64,000 nt of DNA from CALMEC01 sp964434425 (GTDB taxonomy: Bacteria > Actinomycetota > Thermoleophilia > Miltoncostaeales > Miltoncostaeaceae), in NCBI GenBank assembly GCA_964434425.1, contig CAYSVH010000006.1, positions 62,001 through 126,000 of the forward strand, in the 5' to 3' direction. The translations under genes were made by a program, and so were the position numbers. The notes under the pieces are model-generated. The model was not told the DNA's origin. It saw only the letters and a program-made list of their open reading frames with translations, and did no database searches. Below are positions 18,059 to 26,684 of the stretch, in pieces (positions within the stretch are counted from its first letter, which is position 1; every line of letters begins with the position of its first letter).

Positions 18059-18456
18059 CAGCCCCTCTCTCGAACGGTGATCGCGGCGGACCGATGGGCG
18101 TGCGGACACATCGACGGACCGCGAACAGAATCCATCGTGATCCGGAACTCGGCGACACCGAAGTCGCCTCGTTGAGAATTCGAGCGGGTGACCGTCATGC
18201 ACCTACCGTCCTTGGTGATTCCATCGTGAACCCGTATCCGTACGGGTCAAAGCTCCAGAAAAAGGTAGCACCAGTATGCCTTCGGTGGAAGAGTCGGTTC
18301 GTTCATGGTGCGGACCGGCCGTCCCACGGAAACCGCGGACACCACCGCACCACCGTTATCGGTGCGTGACCGTCAAACCATTAACCCGGTGGACGATCAG
18401 GGCGGTGCTCGTCCCGCCGATCATCCGGCCCGGGCGGGCCGGTAGGGTTCTCCTCC
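18059..18456. other. 398-base intergenic region between pilin operon and 18457 gene
   Basis: This divergent gap holds the leaders of both neighbours and no credible ORF. It contains ACCCGTA/TACGGGT (18230-18236 and 18241-18247) within a three-stem arrangement described separately, and TAGGGT about 15 bases before the ATG at 18457 that could be a -10 box. Confidence 0.5.
18212..18274 (+). ncRNA. possible structured RNA, three-way junction
   Basis: TTGGTG (18212-18217) can pair with CACCAG (18269-18274), enclosing the hairpin ACCCGTA-TCCG-TACGGGT (18230-18247) and a second arm holding CAAAGCTCC and GGTAGC. The order hairpin, AAAGC, GGTAGC recalls the cyclic di-GMP-I (GEMM) core, but the typical 5' half is not matched and the arms are short. 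It lies upstream of pilin genes on the other strand and of a small gene on this strand. Weak call. Confidence 0.2.
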
Positions 18457-18729
18457 ATGGATCAGGAACCCGCCACATTCGCCTCGGTCGACCGGCTGAT
18501 GGACGAGTTGATGCTCAAGCACTTCGAGATGGCGGACATGATCGCCAGGTACCGGGATCGCCTGGCCGACCTGGAGGAGCAGCGCATCCCGGATCCGGAC
18601 GAGGTCCATCTGATCCGCAGTCTCCCCGGCGCCCGCTACCACGTGGCGACGACCTACATGCGTGAGCTGTGGCTCAAGACCGAGGCCGAGATCCGGCGTC
18701 TCTTCCCGGAGGACGAACCGAACCCCTGA
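18457..18729 (+). CDS. small alpha-helical protein of unknown function
   Basis: A 90-residue, charged, mostly helical protein (VDRLMDELMLKHFEMADMIA, YRDRLADLEEQRIPDPDEVH, RELWLKTEAEIRRLFPED) with no signal, membrane segment or cysteines. Codon use matches the neighbours. The ATG follows TTCTCC and no strong ribosome site. No family recognised. Confidence 0.6.
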   Translation: MDQEPATFASVDRLMDELMLKHFEMADMIARYRDRLADLEEQRIPDPDEVHLIRSLPGARYHVATTYMRELWLKTEAEIRRLFPEDEPNP

Positions 18730-18777
18730 CCCGCCCGGGCACGGGTCCGGCCGCCGGGCACTGCGGTGACGGCGGGG

Positions 18778-19668
18778 TCAGTCGTCGTCCAGCAGGTCGG
18801 CCAGCGCCGACCCGACGTCCGGGAACCGGAACGTGAAGCCCGTCTCCTCCAGGACCTGGGGCACCACGTGCTGCCCCGTGGTGATGATGGAGGCGGCCTC
18901 CCCGAGGATCGCCCGCATCGCGGCACGCGGAGCGGGAACGACCGACGGGCGCCCCACCGCCCGCGCCAATGCCTTCGCGAACTCCCGCTGACGGACCGGA
19001 CCGGGAGCCACCACGTTCACGGGGCCGTCCACGGCCGACGTCGTGATCGCGTGTCGGATGGCGGCCACGGCATCCGCCAGGTGGACCCAGGAGAACCACT
19101 GACGTCCGCCGCCGATCGGCCCGGCGAGACCCAGTCGCGCGGGGAGCAGCATGCGCTTCAACGCCCCGCCCTCGGTTGCGAGGACGATGCCCATCCGCGT
19201 GCGGACGACGCGGCATCCGTCGCCCTCGGCACGACGTGCGGCGGCCTCCCACGCAACGCACACGTCGGCGAGGAATCCGGTCCCGTGGGTCGCCCGTTCG
19301 GTCACGGGCGCCTCGCCGGCACCGTAGTAGCCGGTGGCGCTGCCGCTGGCGAGCACGGGCACCCCGGCCTTGCGCACGGCGTCGGCCACGTGCTCGGTCA
19401 ACCGCACGCGACTCTCGAAGATCTCGTCCTTCGCCCGTGGTGTCCAGCGCTGGCTGATGCTCGCACCCGCCAGGTTCACCACGGCGTCGCAGCCCTCGAT
19501 CACCGCGGGATCGAGCGGGGACTGCGCGTCCCAGGTGACGCTCGTGCGATCCGGCGTGCTCGCGCCCCCGCCACGGCTGATCGCCACCACATGATGGCCG
19601 TCGTTACGGAGTGCGGTGTCGAGGGAGCCACCGATGAGACCGCTGGCTCCGAGAACGCCGACCCTCAT
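18778..19668 (-). CDS. TIGR01777-type NAD(P)-dependent epimerase-like protein
   Basis: A 296-residue extended-SDR protein. N-terminal GASGLIGGSL is the nucleotide-binding glycine motif; NLAGASISQRWTPRAKDEI, SRVRLTEHVADAV, SATGYYGAG and FSWVHLADAVAAI are diagnostic of the TIGR01777/YfcH group with its DUF1731 C terminus (AIRHA... GEAASIITTGQHVVPQVLEETGF). Function in bacteria is unsettled. Its ATG overlaps the stop of the degenerate GGDEF gene. Confidence 0.9.
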   Translation of the reverse strand: MRVGVLGASGLIGGSLDTALRNDGHHVVAISRGGGASTPDRTSVTWDAQSPLDPAVIEGCDAVVNLAGASISQRWTPRAKDEIFESRVRLTEHVADAVRKAGVPVLASGSATGYYGAGEAPVTERATHGTGFLADVCVAWEAAARRAEGDGCRVVRTRMGIVLATEGGALKRMLLPARLGLAGPIGGGRQWFSWVHLADAVAAIRHAITTSAVDGPVNVVAPGPVRQREFAKALARAVGRPSVVPAPRAAMRAILGEAASIITTGQHVVPQVLEETGFTFRFPDVGSALADLLDDD

Positions 19669-20156
19669 TCATCGCTCTCGTCGTCATCATCGGAGCGTTT
19701 GGTGGCGAGCGCGATCTCCTGATCGAGGAACTCGATCAGGCTGGCCGCGTCGATGCCCGGCGCTGCCGTCGACCAGGCCATGGCGAGCGGCACCATCGCC
19801 TGATTCGCCATCCACACGCGCAGTCGTCCGACCGCGGCTCCCGCCGTCGATCCGTCAACGTCGGCCAGCGCGAGGATCAGGGTTCGGGGCCCCAGACGCC
19901 ATACCCGGTCGGTCTTGCGGATCACGTCGGCCAGCGAGGTCGCCAACCGGACCGTGAAACCGGATCGCCCGGTCCGCGTGATCTCGATCATCACCAGGGA
20001 GACATGACGATGGAGCTTCTCCGCGGTGGTGAGGACCCCGCCCAGGATCTGGAGGAACTCCTCACGACCGGTCAGATCGCTGGTGGGCGGGGCGGCCGGG
20101 AGGAGCGGGCTTCGGCCCTTGCTCCGTCGTACCGGCGTCTCGTCGACACTACTCAT
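19665..20156 (-). CDS. degenerate GGDEF-domain protein
   Basis: A 163-residue soluble protein whose LTGREEFLQILGGVLTTAEK, HRHVSLVMIEI, RKTDRVWRLGPRTLILALAD and AVGRLRVWM follow the diguanylate cyclase pattern. The GGDEF signature itself is replaced by LGPRTL and the metal/substrate residues (DxDxFK, GHxxGD) are missing, so it cannot make cyclic di-GMP; a binding or scaffold role is possible. It is coupled by ATGA overlap to the epimerase-like gene. Confidence 0.65.
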   Translation of the reverse strand: MSSVDETPVRRSKGRSPLLPAAPPTSDLTGREEFLQILGGVLTTAEKLHRHVSLVMIEITRTGRSGFTVRLATSLADVIRKTDRVWRLGPRTLILALADVDGSTAGAAVGRLRVWMANQAMVPLAMAWSTAAPGIDAASLIEFLDQEIALATKRSDDDDESDE

Positions 20157-20249
20157 CGGACCAGGGCGTCAGGCTGACTCCAAACACAATCGGGATGATG
20201 TCATGTCGCCTCGGGGAATGACAGGGGCATTCCGCACCCCGGCACGGGT

Positions 20250-20708
20250 CTACTGGGCCAACGCGGCTCCGCGAAGCGGGGTGAGCGCCACCAGGAGCCC
20301 GCCGTCGTGGTCGTACGCCGGGAAGAGGTCGAGGGTCGCGCGGCGCACCTCTCCCAATCCGTTCGGCGCGTACGAACAGGGCACGTCGAGCACCCGGACT
20401 CCCCATTCCAGGCTCCGGGCGATCGGGTCGTCGTCCTCGTCGAAGACGAGGCGGAGAAGGCCTCCGATCTCATGCCCGATCATCTCGCGCTCACGGTAGC
20501 CGGTGGCCGCACCGGCCCCGTGCCCCGCGGCGATGACGATCCGCGACCGATCGCAGACGACGAGGCCCGTACGCGGACCCGGGTAGTAGTCGTCGAGGAG
20601 TTCGAAGAGGAAGCCGAAACCGCAGCTGGCACAGCCGCGCGGCTGGTGGCCGGCATGCCGGTCGGCGACGGATCGGCGGCCGCAGCCGGGACAGATGAAG
20701 AGTGGCAC
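20250..20708 (-). CDS. zinc-ribbon plus PAS-like sensor protein
   Basis: A 152-residue protein. Cysteines in FICPGCGRRS and CASCGFGFLFELLDD make a zinc ribbon at 5-37; the rest (GLVVCDRSRIVIAAGHGAGAATGYREREMIGHEIGGLL ... VRRATLDLFPAYDHDGGLLVALTPL) follows the PAS fold, including the typical ATGYxxxEMIG-like stretch. GTG 20708 is chosen because the ribbon begins right after it; the open frame runs to 20816. It has no output domain, so it would act through a partner. Confidence 0.65.
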   Translation of the reverse strand: MPLFICPGCGRRSVADRHAGHQPRGCASCGFGFLFELLDDYYPGPRTGLVVCDRSRIVIAAGHGAGAATGYREREMIGHEIGGLLRLVFDEDDDPIARSLEWGVRVLDVPCSYAPNGLGEVRRATLDLFPAYDHDGGLLVALTPLRGAALAQ

Positions 20709-20862
20709 CGGCTCAGGATAGGACGGATCGGCCGGTCGGCGTCCCGGGCCGGTTCGCCGCGCGATGACGCCCCGTGTCGCTCCCCCCGATCGCGTCCGGG
20801 GATACGGTACGGCCATCCGTTCGCGATCGGGCGGACGGGTTCCGCGGAAAGGGGCCTGAGCA

Positions 20863-21231
20863 ATGGGGCAACCGAATGTGCGGATCGGCCGGGTCTACGA
20901 TCCGGTCGATCCGGCCGACGGTCAGCGGATCCTGGTGGACCGCCTCTGGCCACGTGGCATCCGGCGTGACGACCCCCGTGCCGGGGAGTGGATGCGCGAC
21001 GCGGCCCCGTCCACGGAGCTGCGGCGCTGGTACGGCCACGATCCCGGGCGGTTCGACGAGTTCCGGACCCGCTATGAGGCGGAGCTCGCCACCGGGGCCG
21101 CACACGACGCCGTGCTCCGGCTGCGAACCCTCGCGGATCCGGGGCCCGTGACGCTCCTGACGGCCACGAGGGACGTTGATCGCAGCGAGGTGCCGATCCT
21201 CGCCCGGGTGGTGTCCGGCAGCGGAGCCTGA
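20863..21231 (+). CDS. DUF488 family protein (YeaO-like)
   Basis: A 122-residue cytosolic protein. RVYDPVDPADGQRILVDRLWPRGIRRDD, APSTELRRWYGHDPGRFDEFR and RYEAEL are the DUF488/YeaO hallmarks and the length is normal. Function is unknown. ATG 20863 follows GGGGCCTGA. It stands alone between oppositely oriented genes. Confidence 0.88.
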   Translation: MGQPNVRIGRVYDPVDPADGQRILVDRLWPRGIRRDDPRAGEWMRDAAPSTELRRWYGHDPGRFDEFRTRYEAELATGAAHDAVLRLRTLADPGPVTLLTATRDVDRSEVPILARVVSGSGA

Positions 21232-21290
21232 GGCGCCTTCGGAGCGATTCGCCAGGAGTCGGCCCGGGGCGGGTCCTTCCCGCTCCGGCA

Positions 21291-23231
21291 CTATGGACGG
21301 ATGCCGGGCGGCGTCACCGCGGTGCGCCACGGACGCCTGCCGGGCTCGATCGTCCCCGGAAGCTCCCACCTCCACACAGAAAGGCCCAGCGGGGCACCCT
21401 GCATCCGCTGAATCCCCGCGGCGACCTCGACGAGCCCGCTCGGCTTGTCGAGCGCCTTGGGATACATGATCTGCCCGGCGAAGGCGATGACCCGGCCGGC
21501 ACCCACGCTGCGGCTGATGACCGCGGGACTGCCGAAGCGGGTGACCCCCAGGACGGTGGCGTCGGCGGGAGGCGTCGCGAACTTCCCGCCGGGCGACATC
21601 GCCACGTTGACCGGACGCGTCGGCCCACCACCGCCGAACGCACCGGCGCCGATCGTGATGGGGCCCGTCGCGGGTGCGATGTCGCTCCCGATCAGTGCGG
21701 CCCGCACGTCGGGCATCGGCTGCCCCTGCGGGGTCCAGGTGAACGCGTGCGGATCGGTCACGATCAGGGTTCCGCCCGCGCGGACCCAGGCGACCAGGTC
21801 GTCGGCCATCTTGCGGTCGATGATGTCGGCGCGCGGCAGGTAGACGGTGGTGGCACGCGCGAGGCGCGCGGGGTCGGTCTGCAGGCGGGTGTCCGAGTCG
21901 AAGACGAAGGCCGATCCGGCGAGCTCGCCCAGCGCCGAGTAGGTCGTGTACATGGCGTCGGCACGCGTGCGATTGCGGACGGCGAACGGCTCGTTGGTGC
22001 GTCCCTGCCCCTCGCTCGCGGTGTTGTAGACGATGACCGTGCGCGGGTCGACCGGCATGTCCGGCACCCGGGCGCCCTTCATGGCGTTGGCCACCCTCAT
22101 CATCTCGGCGTAGAGCTTCCTGTCGGTGATGCGCGGGTTGGTCTCGGAGTAGAGCGTGATGTCGGTGGCGCCGGCGCGCAGCGCCTGCGAGGTCCACGTC
22201 CACAGGTCCGCCGGCTGAACCCTGTAGCCCTGGTAGGGAAAGGCCTGCACGATGGTGCGCACCCGCTTCCCGGTCAGGTCATGCATGAACTTGCTGCCGA
22301 ACCCCGGGTTGTAGCGACCGCGGCCCGGGTTCTTGGCCTCGTCGTACGACACATAGGGGTCGAGCTCGACGACGTCGGCGAACTCACCCAGACGCGTGTA
22401 GTCCCACGGCATGAACCCGTCGATGAACGCGTAGTCGTTCGGGCTCACGACGGCCGTCGGATCGAGCCGGCGGATCAGGTCGACCTGCCCCTTGCGCACG
22501 GTGAAGAAGCGGTCGCTGGCCCACCGGCTGAACGCCACCCACTTGAGACCCTCGCGCGGGTTCTCCGTCTCGGGGGCGCTCGACTTCGGCGGAGGCTGGC
22601 CGTAGGTGCGACGGATCGTCGCCGTCATCTGCCGGGCGTACGCCGACCTCTCGGCCGGACCCGCCGGCGGGAAGATCATGGGCTCGTCCACACCGTTGTA
22701 GTAGTTCCTGTACGGCAGGTTCCGGTAGCGGGGGACAAGCCGCCGGATCTCCGCCTTGGCCGCACGATCCCACCCGGGACTCACCATGAGCCACCGTCGC
22801 GCGGGGATGCGGTTCTTGATGTTCCACGCGGTGTGCCACTTCCGGTCACGCCCGAGCTGCGCCACGCGAAGGTCGAGGTTGACGTCCCACCTCATGCCGT
22901 GGGCGTTGTGGAGCCGCATGAAGTTCGCCGGGTTGAACCAGCCCCTGATGGGCTCGGTCGGATGAAGCGGGAGGTCGAACGGAAGACCGGCGCCGCCCGA
23001 GTACCACATGCCGTTCGCTCCCGCGGTGTCGAGCACCCGGTTCATCACCCGCGTCCACTGCGCCGCCGTGTACGGGTTGCGCTTCTCACTCCAGCCGGGG
23101 ACGAGCTTGATCCGCAGATCGTGCCCCCAGGTGAACGTGTTCCCGGCGGGGCGGTCGGCGAACGCCGTGGCCGGGACGACGAACGATCCGGCGAGGGCGA
23201 GGGCGAGGATCCTGGTGCGCATGACGGGCAT
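21291..23231 (-). CDS. secreted glycoside-hydrolase-like protein (beta-galactosidase-like fold)
   Basis: Exported protein of 646 residues. The Sec signal is MPVMRTRILALALAGSFVVP with AFA cleavage. The first 400 residues look like a TIM barrel (WDVNLDLRVAQLG, NYYNGVDEPMIFP, WVAFSRWASDRF, VVELDPYVSYDEA, VQAFPYQGYR), and the remainder like the glutamine-amidotransferase-type domain of family-42-like glycosidases (LVAWVRAGGTLIVTDPHAFTW, VGAGRVIAFAGQ). VDEP may hold an acid/base Glu, but no family is assigned with certainty. ATG 23231 follows GGGGGAGG. Probably degrades or binds an external polysaccharide. Confidence 0.65.
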   Translation of the reverse strand: MPVMRTRILALALAGSFVVPATAFADRPAGNTFTWGHDLRIKLVPGWSEKRNPYTAAQWTRVMNRVLDTAGANGMWYSGGAGLPFDLPLHPTEPIRGWFNPANFMRLHNAHGMRWDVNLDLRVAQLGRDRKWHTAWNIKNRIPARRWLMVSPGWDRAAKAEIRRLVPRYRNLPYRNYYNGVDEPMIFPPAGPAERSAYARQMTATIRRTYGQPPPKSSAPETENPREGLKWVAFSRWASDRFFTVRKGQVDLIRRLDPTAVVSPNDYAFIDGFMPWDYTRLGEFADVVELDPYVSYDEAKNPGRGRYNPGFGSKFMHDLTGKRVRTIVQAFPYQGYRVQPADLWTWTSQALRAGATDITLYSETNPRITDRKLYAEMMRVANAMKGARVPDMPVDPRTVIVYNTASEGQGRTNEPFAVRNRTRADAMYTTYSALGELAGSAFVFDSDTRLQTDPARLARATTVYLPRADIIDRKMADDLVAWVRAGGTLIVTDPHAFTWTPQGQPMPDVRAALIGSDIAPATGPITIGAGAFGGGGPTRPVNVAMSPGGKFATPPADATVLGVTRFGSPAVISRSVGAGRVIAFAGQIMYPKALDKPSGLVEVAAGIQRMQGAPLGLSVWRWELPGTIEPGRRPWRTAVTPPGIRP

Positions 23232-23268
23232 TCTGCCTCCCCCGCCCCGCCGGTGCTGCAGCAGAGGG

Positions 23269-24114
23269 TCAGATGGCGAAATCGGAGGGGATGGCGCGCT
23301 GCACCGTCCTCCAGAGGCCACCCGCCGACTCGGCGTCGTCCACGTCCATCCGGGCCGTGAGACCCAGGGTGTCGGAACGGAGTCCCAGGCGCAGCGTCTC
23401 GAGCGAGATGACCTCATCGGGCGCGATGTTCCCCAGGTTCACGTTCGGGCCGAACTGGGAGATGAACCAGACCTGCTGCGCCTTCTGCGGTGCCTCGAAC
23501 AGGAACCGCGTCGGATCGACATGATCGACCAGCTCATCGACGAGCCCCTGCCGCACCTCGCCGTTCTGGCGGAAGATCCCGGCCGTGCCCGTCTCACGGG
23601 CCTCGGTGATGACCTTCCACGAGCCGGCCTCGATCTCGGAGCGCACGGCCTCCACCCACTTGTACGGAGCGAGGATCGTGTTGGCGTCCTTCGACCCGAC
23701 CTCCGAGAGGACCGTGAAGTCCTCGGCCATCGCGCGGATCAGCTCGAGCTTCTCGTCGTGCGGGATCTCGATGGTCCCGTCCGACACCTCCACGTGGGTG
23801 AGGCCGAGTTCGGTGACCCATCGGCGGTACTCGTCGACCCTGTCCTGCGCGATGGCCGCCTCGAGGAGCGTGCCGCCCAGCACCACCGACACGCCGAGAT
23901 CACGGTAGAGGGCGAGCTTCTCCCGGAGGTTCCGGGTCACGTACGACGTGCCCCAGCCCAGCTTCACGATGTCGACGAAGTCACCGCAGGTGTCGAACCA
24001 TTCGGTGATCTGGGTGAGGGTCTGCCCCTTGTCGATCACATGCGTGAGCCCCAGGTCGCGTGGCTTCGACGTCCGCTCCGGCAGCGTCAGAAATGTTGGT
24101 CGATCCATGATCAC
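23269..24114 (-). CDS. comA: phosphosulfolactate synthase (ComA family)
   Basis: TIM-barrel enzyme that adds sulfite to phosphoenolpyruvate giving (2R)-phospho-3-sulfolactate, first step of one coenzyme M route and of sulfolactate formation in bacilli. The 281-residue product shows THVIDKGQ, FVDIVKLGWGTSYV, LYRDLGVSVVLGGTLLE, HVEVSDGTIEIP and VLSEVGSKD, all matching the family. GTG 24114 overlaps the flavoprotein stop (GTGA); ATG 24108 is an alternative. No ComB, ComC or sulfopyruvate decarboxylase is nearby, so the product's fate is unknown; plant HSA32 homologues show the family also has other roles. Confidence 0.85.
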   Translation of the reverse strand: MIMDRPTFLTLPERTSKPRDLGLTHVIDKGQTLTQITEWFDTCGDFVDIVKLGWGTSYVTRNLREKLALYRDLGVSVVLGGTLLEAAIAQDRVDEYRRWVTELGLTHVEVSDGTIEIPHDEKLELIRAMAEDFTVLSEVGSKDANTILAPYKWVEAVRSEIEAGSWKVITEARETGTAGIFRQNGEVRQGLVDELVDHVDPTRFLFEAPQKAQQVWFISQFGPNVNLGNIAPDEVISLETLRLGLRSDTLGLTARMDVDDAESAGGLWRTVQRAIPSDFAI

Positions 24115-25385
24115 GTCACCTCACTCGCCATTGGCTGGTCGCGGTCGGGTCGACCGCCGTGTCGCTGTTTGCGCGCGTCGTGCGCGGCCGTCCGTCCCGC
24201 ACGCCGTCCGAAGACGATCGTGTCCAGGAGGGAGTTCCCCATGAGCCGGTTGGTCCCGTGGACGCCGCCGGTGATCTCACCCGCGGCATAGACGCCGGCG
24301 AGCGTCGTGGCGCCCGAGTCGTCGATGAGGAGTCCGCCGTTCCGGTAGTGGAGCACCGGATAGACGAGGACCCGCTCCTTCGTGATGTCGATGCCGGCCT
24401 TGGCGTATCGCCGCGTGACGTACGCGAGCCGCTCGGCACTGAACCCGGCGCCGTTCACGCGGTCGATGGCGGCGGTGTCGAGCCATACGGCCGATCGCCC
24501 GTTGGGCGCGACGACGCCGCGACCGGCCTCCACCGTCTCGACGATGGCGTTCGCGACGACGTCGCGCGGGGCGAGTTCGTCCACGAACCGGTCGCCGTTC
24601 GCGTCATGGAGGGTGGCCCCATAGGCCCGCGTGGTCTCGGGCAGCGCGTAACCCGCCAGTGCCTCGGGCCACACCGAACCCGTCGGGTGGTACTGCCACG
24701 AATCGAGGTGCACCGTCTTGGCGCCCAGCCCGACGGCGAGGTTCAGCACCTCGGGGGTCGCGTCCGAGTGATTGGTGCTGCCGATGCCGCGGGCACCGGC
24801 CTCCCCGGCGAGTCCTCCACCCGCCGCGAGCACGACCGCCCCGGCGGTGATGCGCGCGGGTCCGTCGCGGCGCGCGACCGTGGCGCACCACGCGTTGCCC
24901 GAGCGCTCGAGGTCGGTGAGCTCGGCGGACTCCCAGACGTCCGCGCCGGATTCGCGGACCGCGCGCCGCAGCACCTTCACGATCTCGGCGCCGGTCCGCT
25001 CACCCGACTGCAGCAGGCGCGGCACGCGGGCTCCACCGCACCGGATCACCCGGTAGTCGCCCTCCTCCTTCGCGAACTCGACACCGAGCGCGTCGAGCCA
25101 GGCGATGGCGCCGGGACCGTCCTCCACCAGGGCGCGGACCAGGTCGGGCCGGCCGTCGTCATGGCCGGCGGCAAGCGTGTCCTCGAAGTGCGCCTCCGTG
25201 GTGTCGTCGGATCCGACGGCGGCCTGGATGCCACCCTGCGCCTTGCCGGTGTTGGAGGCCCCCAGCGCCGACTTGGTCACGAGGATCACGTCGGCCCCGG
25301 TGTCGCGTGCGGCGACGGCGGCACTCATGCCGGCTCCGCCGCTGCCCACGACCAGCACATCGCAGTGTGACGGTGACGAGGTCAT
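24111..25385 (-). CDS. FAD-dependent oxidoreductase (L-aspartate oxidase/fumarate reductase-like)
   Basis: A 424-residue flavoprotein. DVLVVGSGGAGMSAAVAARD is the FAD-binding GxGxxG; TKSALGASNTGKAQGGI, LDSWQYHPTGSVWP, ETTRAYGATLHDANGDRFVDELAPRD and GEITGGVHGTNRLMGNSLLDTIVFGRRAG match the succinate dehydrogenase/NadB flavoprotein family. It is about 110 residues shorter than usual NadB, lacking the helical C-terminal domain, so L-aspartate oxidase activity is not assured. Translational coupling to the ComA-like gene suggests it oxidises or reduces a related C3/C4 acid. The promoter holds a LysR-type site. Confidence 0.8.
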   Translation of the reverse strand: MTSSPSHCDVLVVGSGGAGMSAAVAARDTGADVILVTKSALGASNTGKAQGGIQAAVGSDDTTEAHFEDTLAAGHDDGRPDLVRALVEDGPGAIAWLDALGVEFAKEEGDYRVIRCGGARVPRLLQSGERTGAEIVKVLRRAVRESGADVWESAELTDLERSGNAWCATVARRDGPARITAGAVVLAAGGGLAGEAGARGIGSTNHSDATPEVLNLAVGLGAKTVHLDSWQYHPTGSVWPEALAGYALPETTRAYGATLHDANGDRFVDELAPRDVVANAIVETVEAGRGVVAPNGRSAVWLDTAAIDRVNGAGFSAERLAYVTRRYAKAGIDITKERVLVYPVLHYRNGGLLIDDSGATTLAGVYAAGEITGGVHGTNRLMGNSLLDTIVFGRRAGRTAAHDARKQRHGGRPDRDQPMASEVT

Positions 25386-25412
25386 CGACCCCCCACTCTA
25401 GCAATAGGTCTC

Positions 25413-25427
25413 ATAAACAAGCGTTAT
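25413..25427. promoter_or_regulatory. candidate LysR-type operator
   Basis: ATAAACAAGCGTTAT is an ATAA-N7-TTAT palindrome containing the T-N11-A LysR core, 28 bases upstream of the flavoprotein start and within 165 bases of the end of the LysR gene. The region is locally AT-rich, unlike its surroundings. Confidence 0.5.
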
Positions 25428-25591
25428 ATCTGGGTGGCGGGGTCCAGGCGCTGTGGATGATGGACCACTCCGTATCACCGCTGGATGCGGGGTGTCGCCC
25501 GGCATCGAGAGCCGTTCCGATGGTCCTCCGCGGGTCGATCCCCGGCGCATCCGCACCGCGGGGGCGTGCACCACACCGCGAGATCACGGGG

Positions 25592-26506
25592 TCAACCATC
25601 GACGTCGGCGTCGGCACCGAGTCGGGGAGCGGCAAACGACAGGAAGGCGCTGATCACCCGCGACGGGGTCCTCCCCACCGCCCGCACGGTCGCGAAGTCG
25701 CGGCGCAGGTCGGATCCGCTGAGGGCGATGCCGACGAGTCTGCCGTCGGCGAGTTCGGGTTCCACCGCGCCCCGGGAGATGACGGTGATGCCGTATCCGC
25801 CCATGACGGCGGCCTTCACCGACTGCTGGAGGCCGATCTCCATCTCGACCGCGAGATCCGAGGGGCGCAGCCCCGCGGCCCGGATGGCCTGCTCGAGCAC
25901 GTCTCGCACCCCGGATCCACGCTGCTGAAGGATGACCGGGTGCTGAAGGAACGTGGCCAGATCGATCGCCGTCTCCTGTGCCAGGGGGTGGTCGGGCGGC
26001 GCGATCACGATGAGCTCGTCGCGGATGAACGGCGTCACCACAAGACCCCGTTGCGGACGGTCGGACCCGACGATCCCGAGCTCCAGCTCGCCGTCCACGA
26101 CCTGCTGGCAGATGGTGCGGGTGTCGCTCACGATGAGGCGGACACCCACATCGGGATGGCGCCTGCGGAAGTCTCCGAGCACCGGCGGCAGGAGGACCTC
26201 ACCCGGACCGGTGGAGCTTCCGATCACCAGTTGCCCCGAGACGCCCTCGCCCGTCTCTCCGAGTTCGCGATCGAGTTCCTCCTCCAACGCGATCATGCGG
26301 CGCGCATAGGTCTCGAGCACCCGGCCGGCCTCGGTGAGCGAAGCGCCGCGTCCGTGACGGTCCAGCAGTCGTTCACCCACACGCTGCTCGAGGGAACGGA
26401 TCTGCGCCGAGACCGCCGGCTGCGAGATGCCGAGTTCCTCGGCGGCCGCTGAGAACGAACCGCGATCGACGACCGCGCAGAAGGTGAGGAGATGCCGGAG
26501 ATCCAC
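25592..26506 (-). CDS. LysR-type transcriptional regulator
   Basis: A 304-residue regulator. The winged helix VDLRHLLTFCAVVDRGSFSAAAEELGISQPAVSAQIRSLE is at the N terminus, followed by the periplasmic-binding-like sensor (VIGSSTGPGEVLLPPVLGDFRRRHPDVGV, GELELGIVGSD, VKAAVMGGYGITVISR). The layout recalls the CbbR/CysL group, whose CysL member controls sulfite reductase in Bacillus. GTG 26506 is used because the domain begins there; longer starts add unrelated residues. Its likely target is the downstream flavoprotein-comA operon. Confidence 0.88.
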   Translation of the reverse strand: MDLRHLLTFCAVVDRGSFSAAAEELGISQPAVSAQIRSLEQRVGERLLDRHGRGASLTEAGRVLETYARRMIALEEELDRELGETGEGVSGQLVIGSSTGPGEVLLPPVLGDFRRRHPDVGVRLIVSDTRTICQQVVDGELELGIVGSDRPQRGLVVTPFIRDELIVIAPPDHPLAQETAIDLATFLQHPVILQQRGSGVRDVLEQAIRAAGLRPSDLAVEMEIGLQQSVKAAVMGGYGITVISRGAVEPELADGRLVGIALSGSDLRRDFATVRAVGRTPSRVISAFLSFAAPRLGADADVDG

Positions 26507-26684
26507 GGAACCGGATGCTACGAGGAACGACAGACGGCCGCGCGATCGCCTCACGGACACCGGGGCTCTCCGCTTCGCCACCGGATCGCGAACCATCGGC
26601 ACGGCAGACCCCTCAGACATGGCCTGCCTCACCGCCCGTCCGTGGCCGTCGCGACCTTCTCAGCCGTCCCGGTATCGTTTACGC

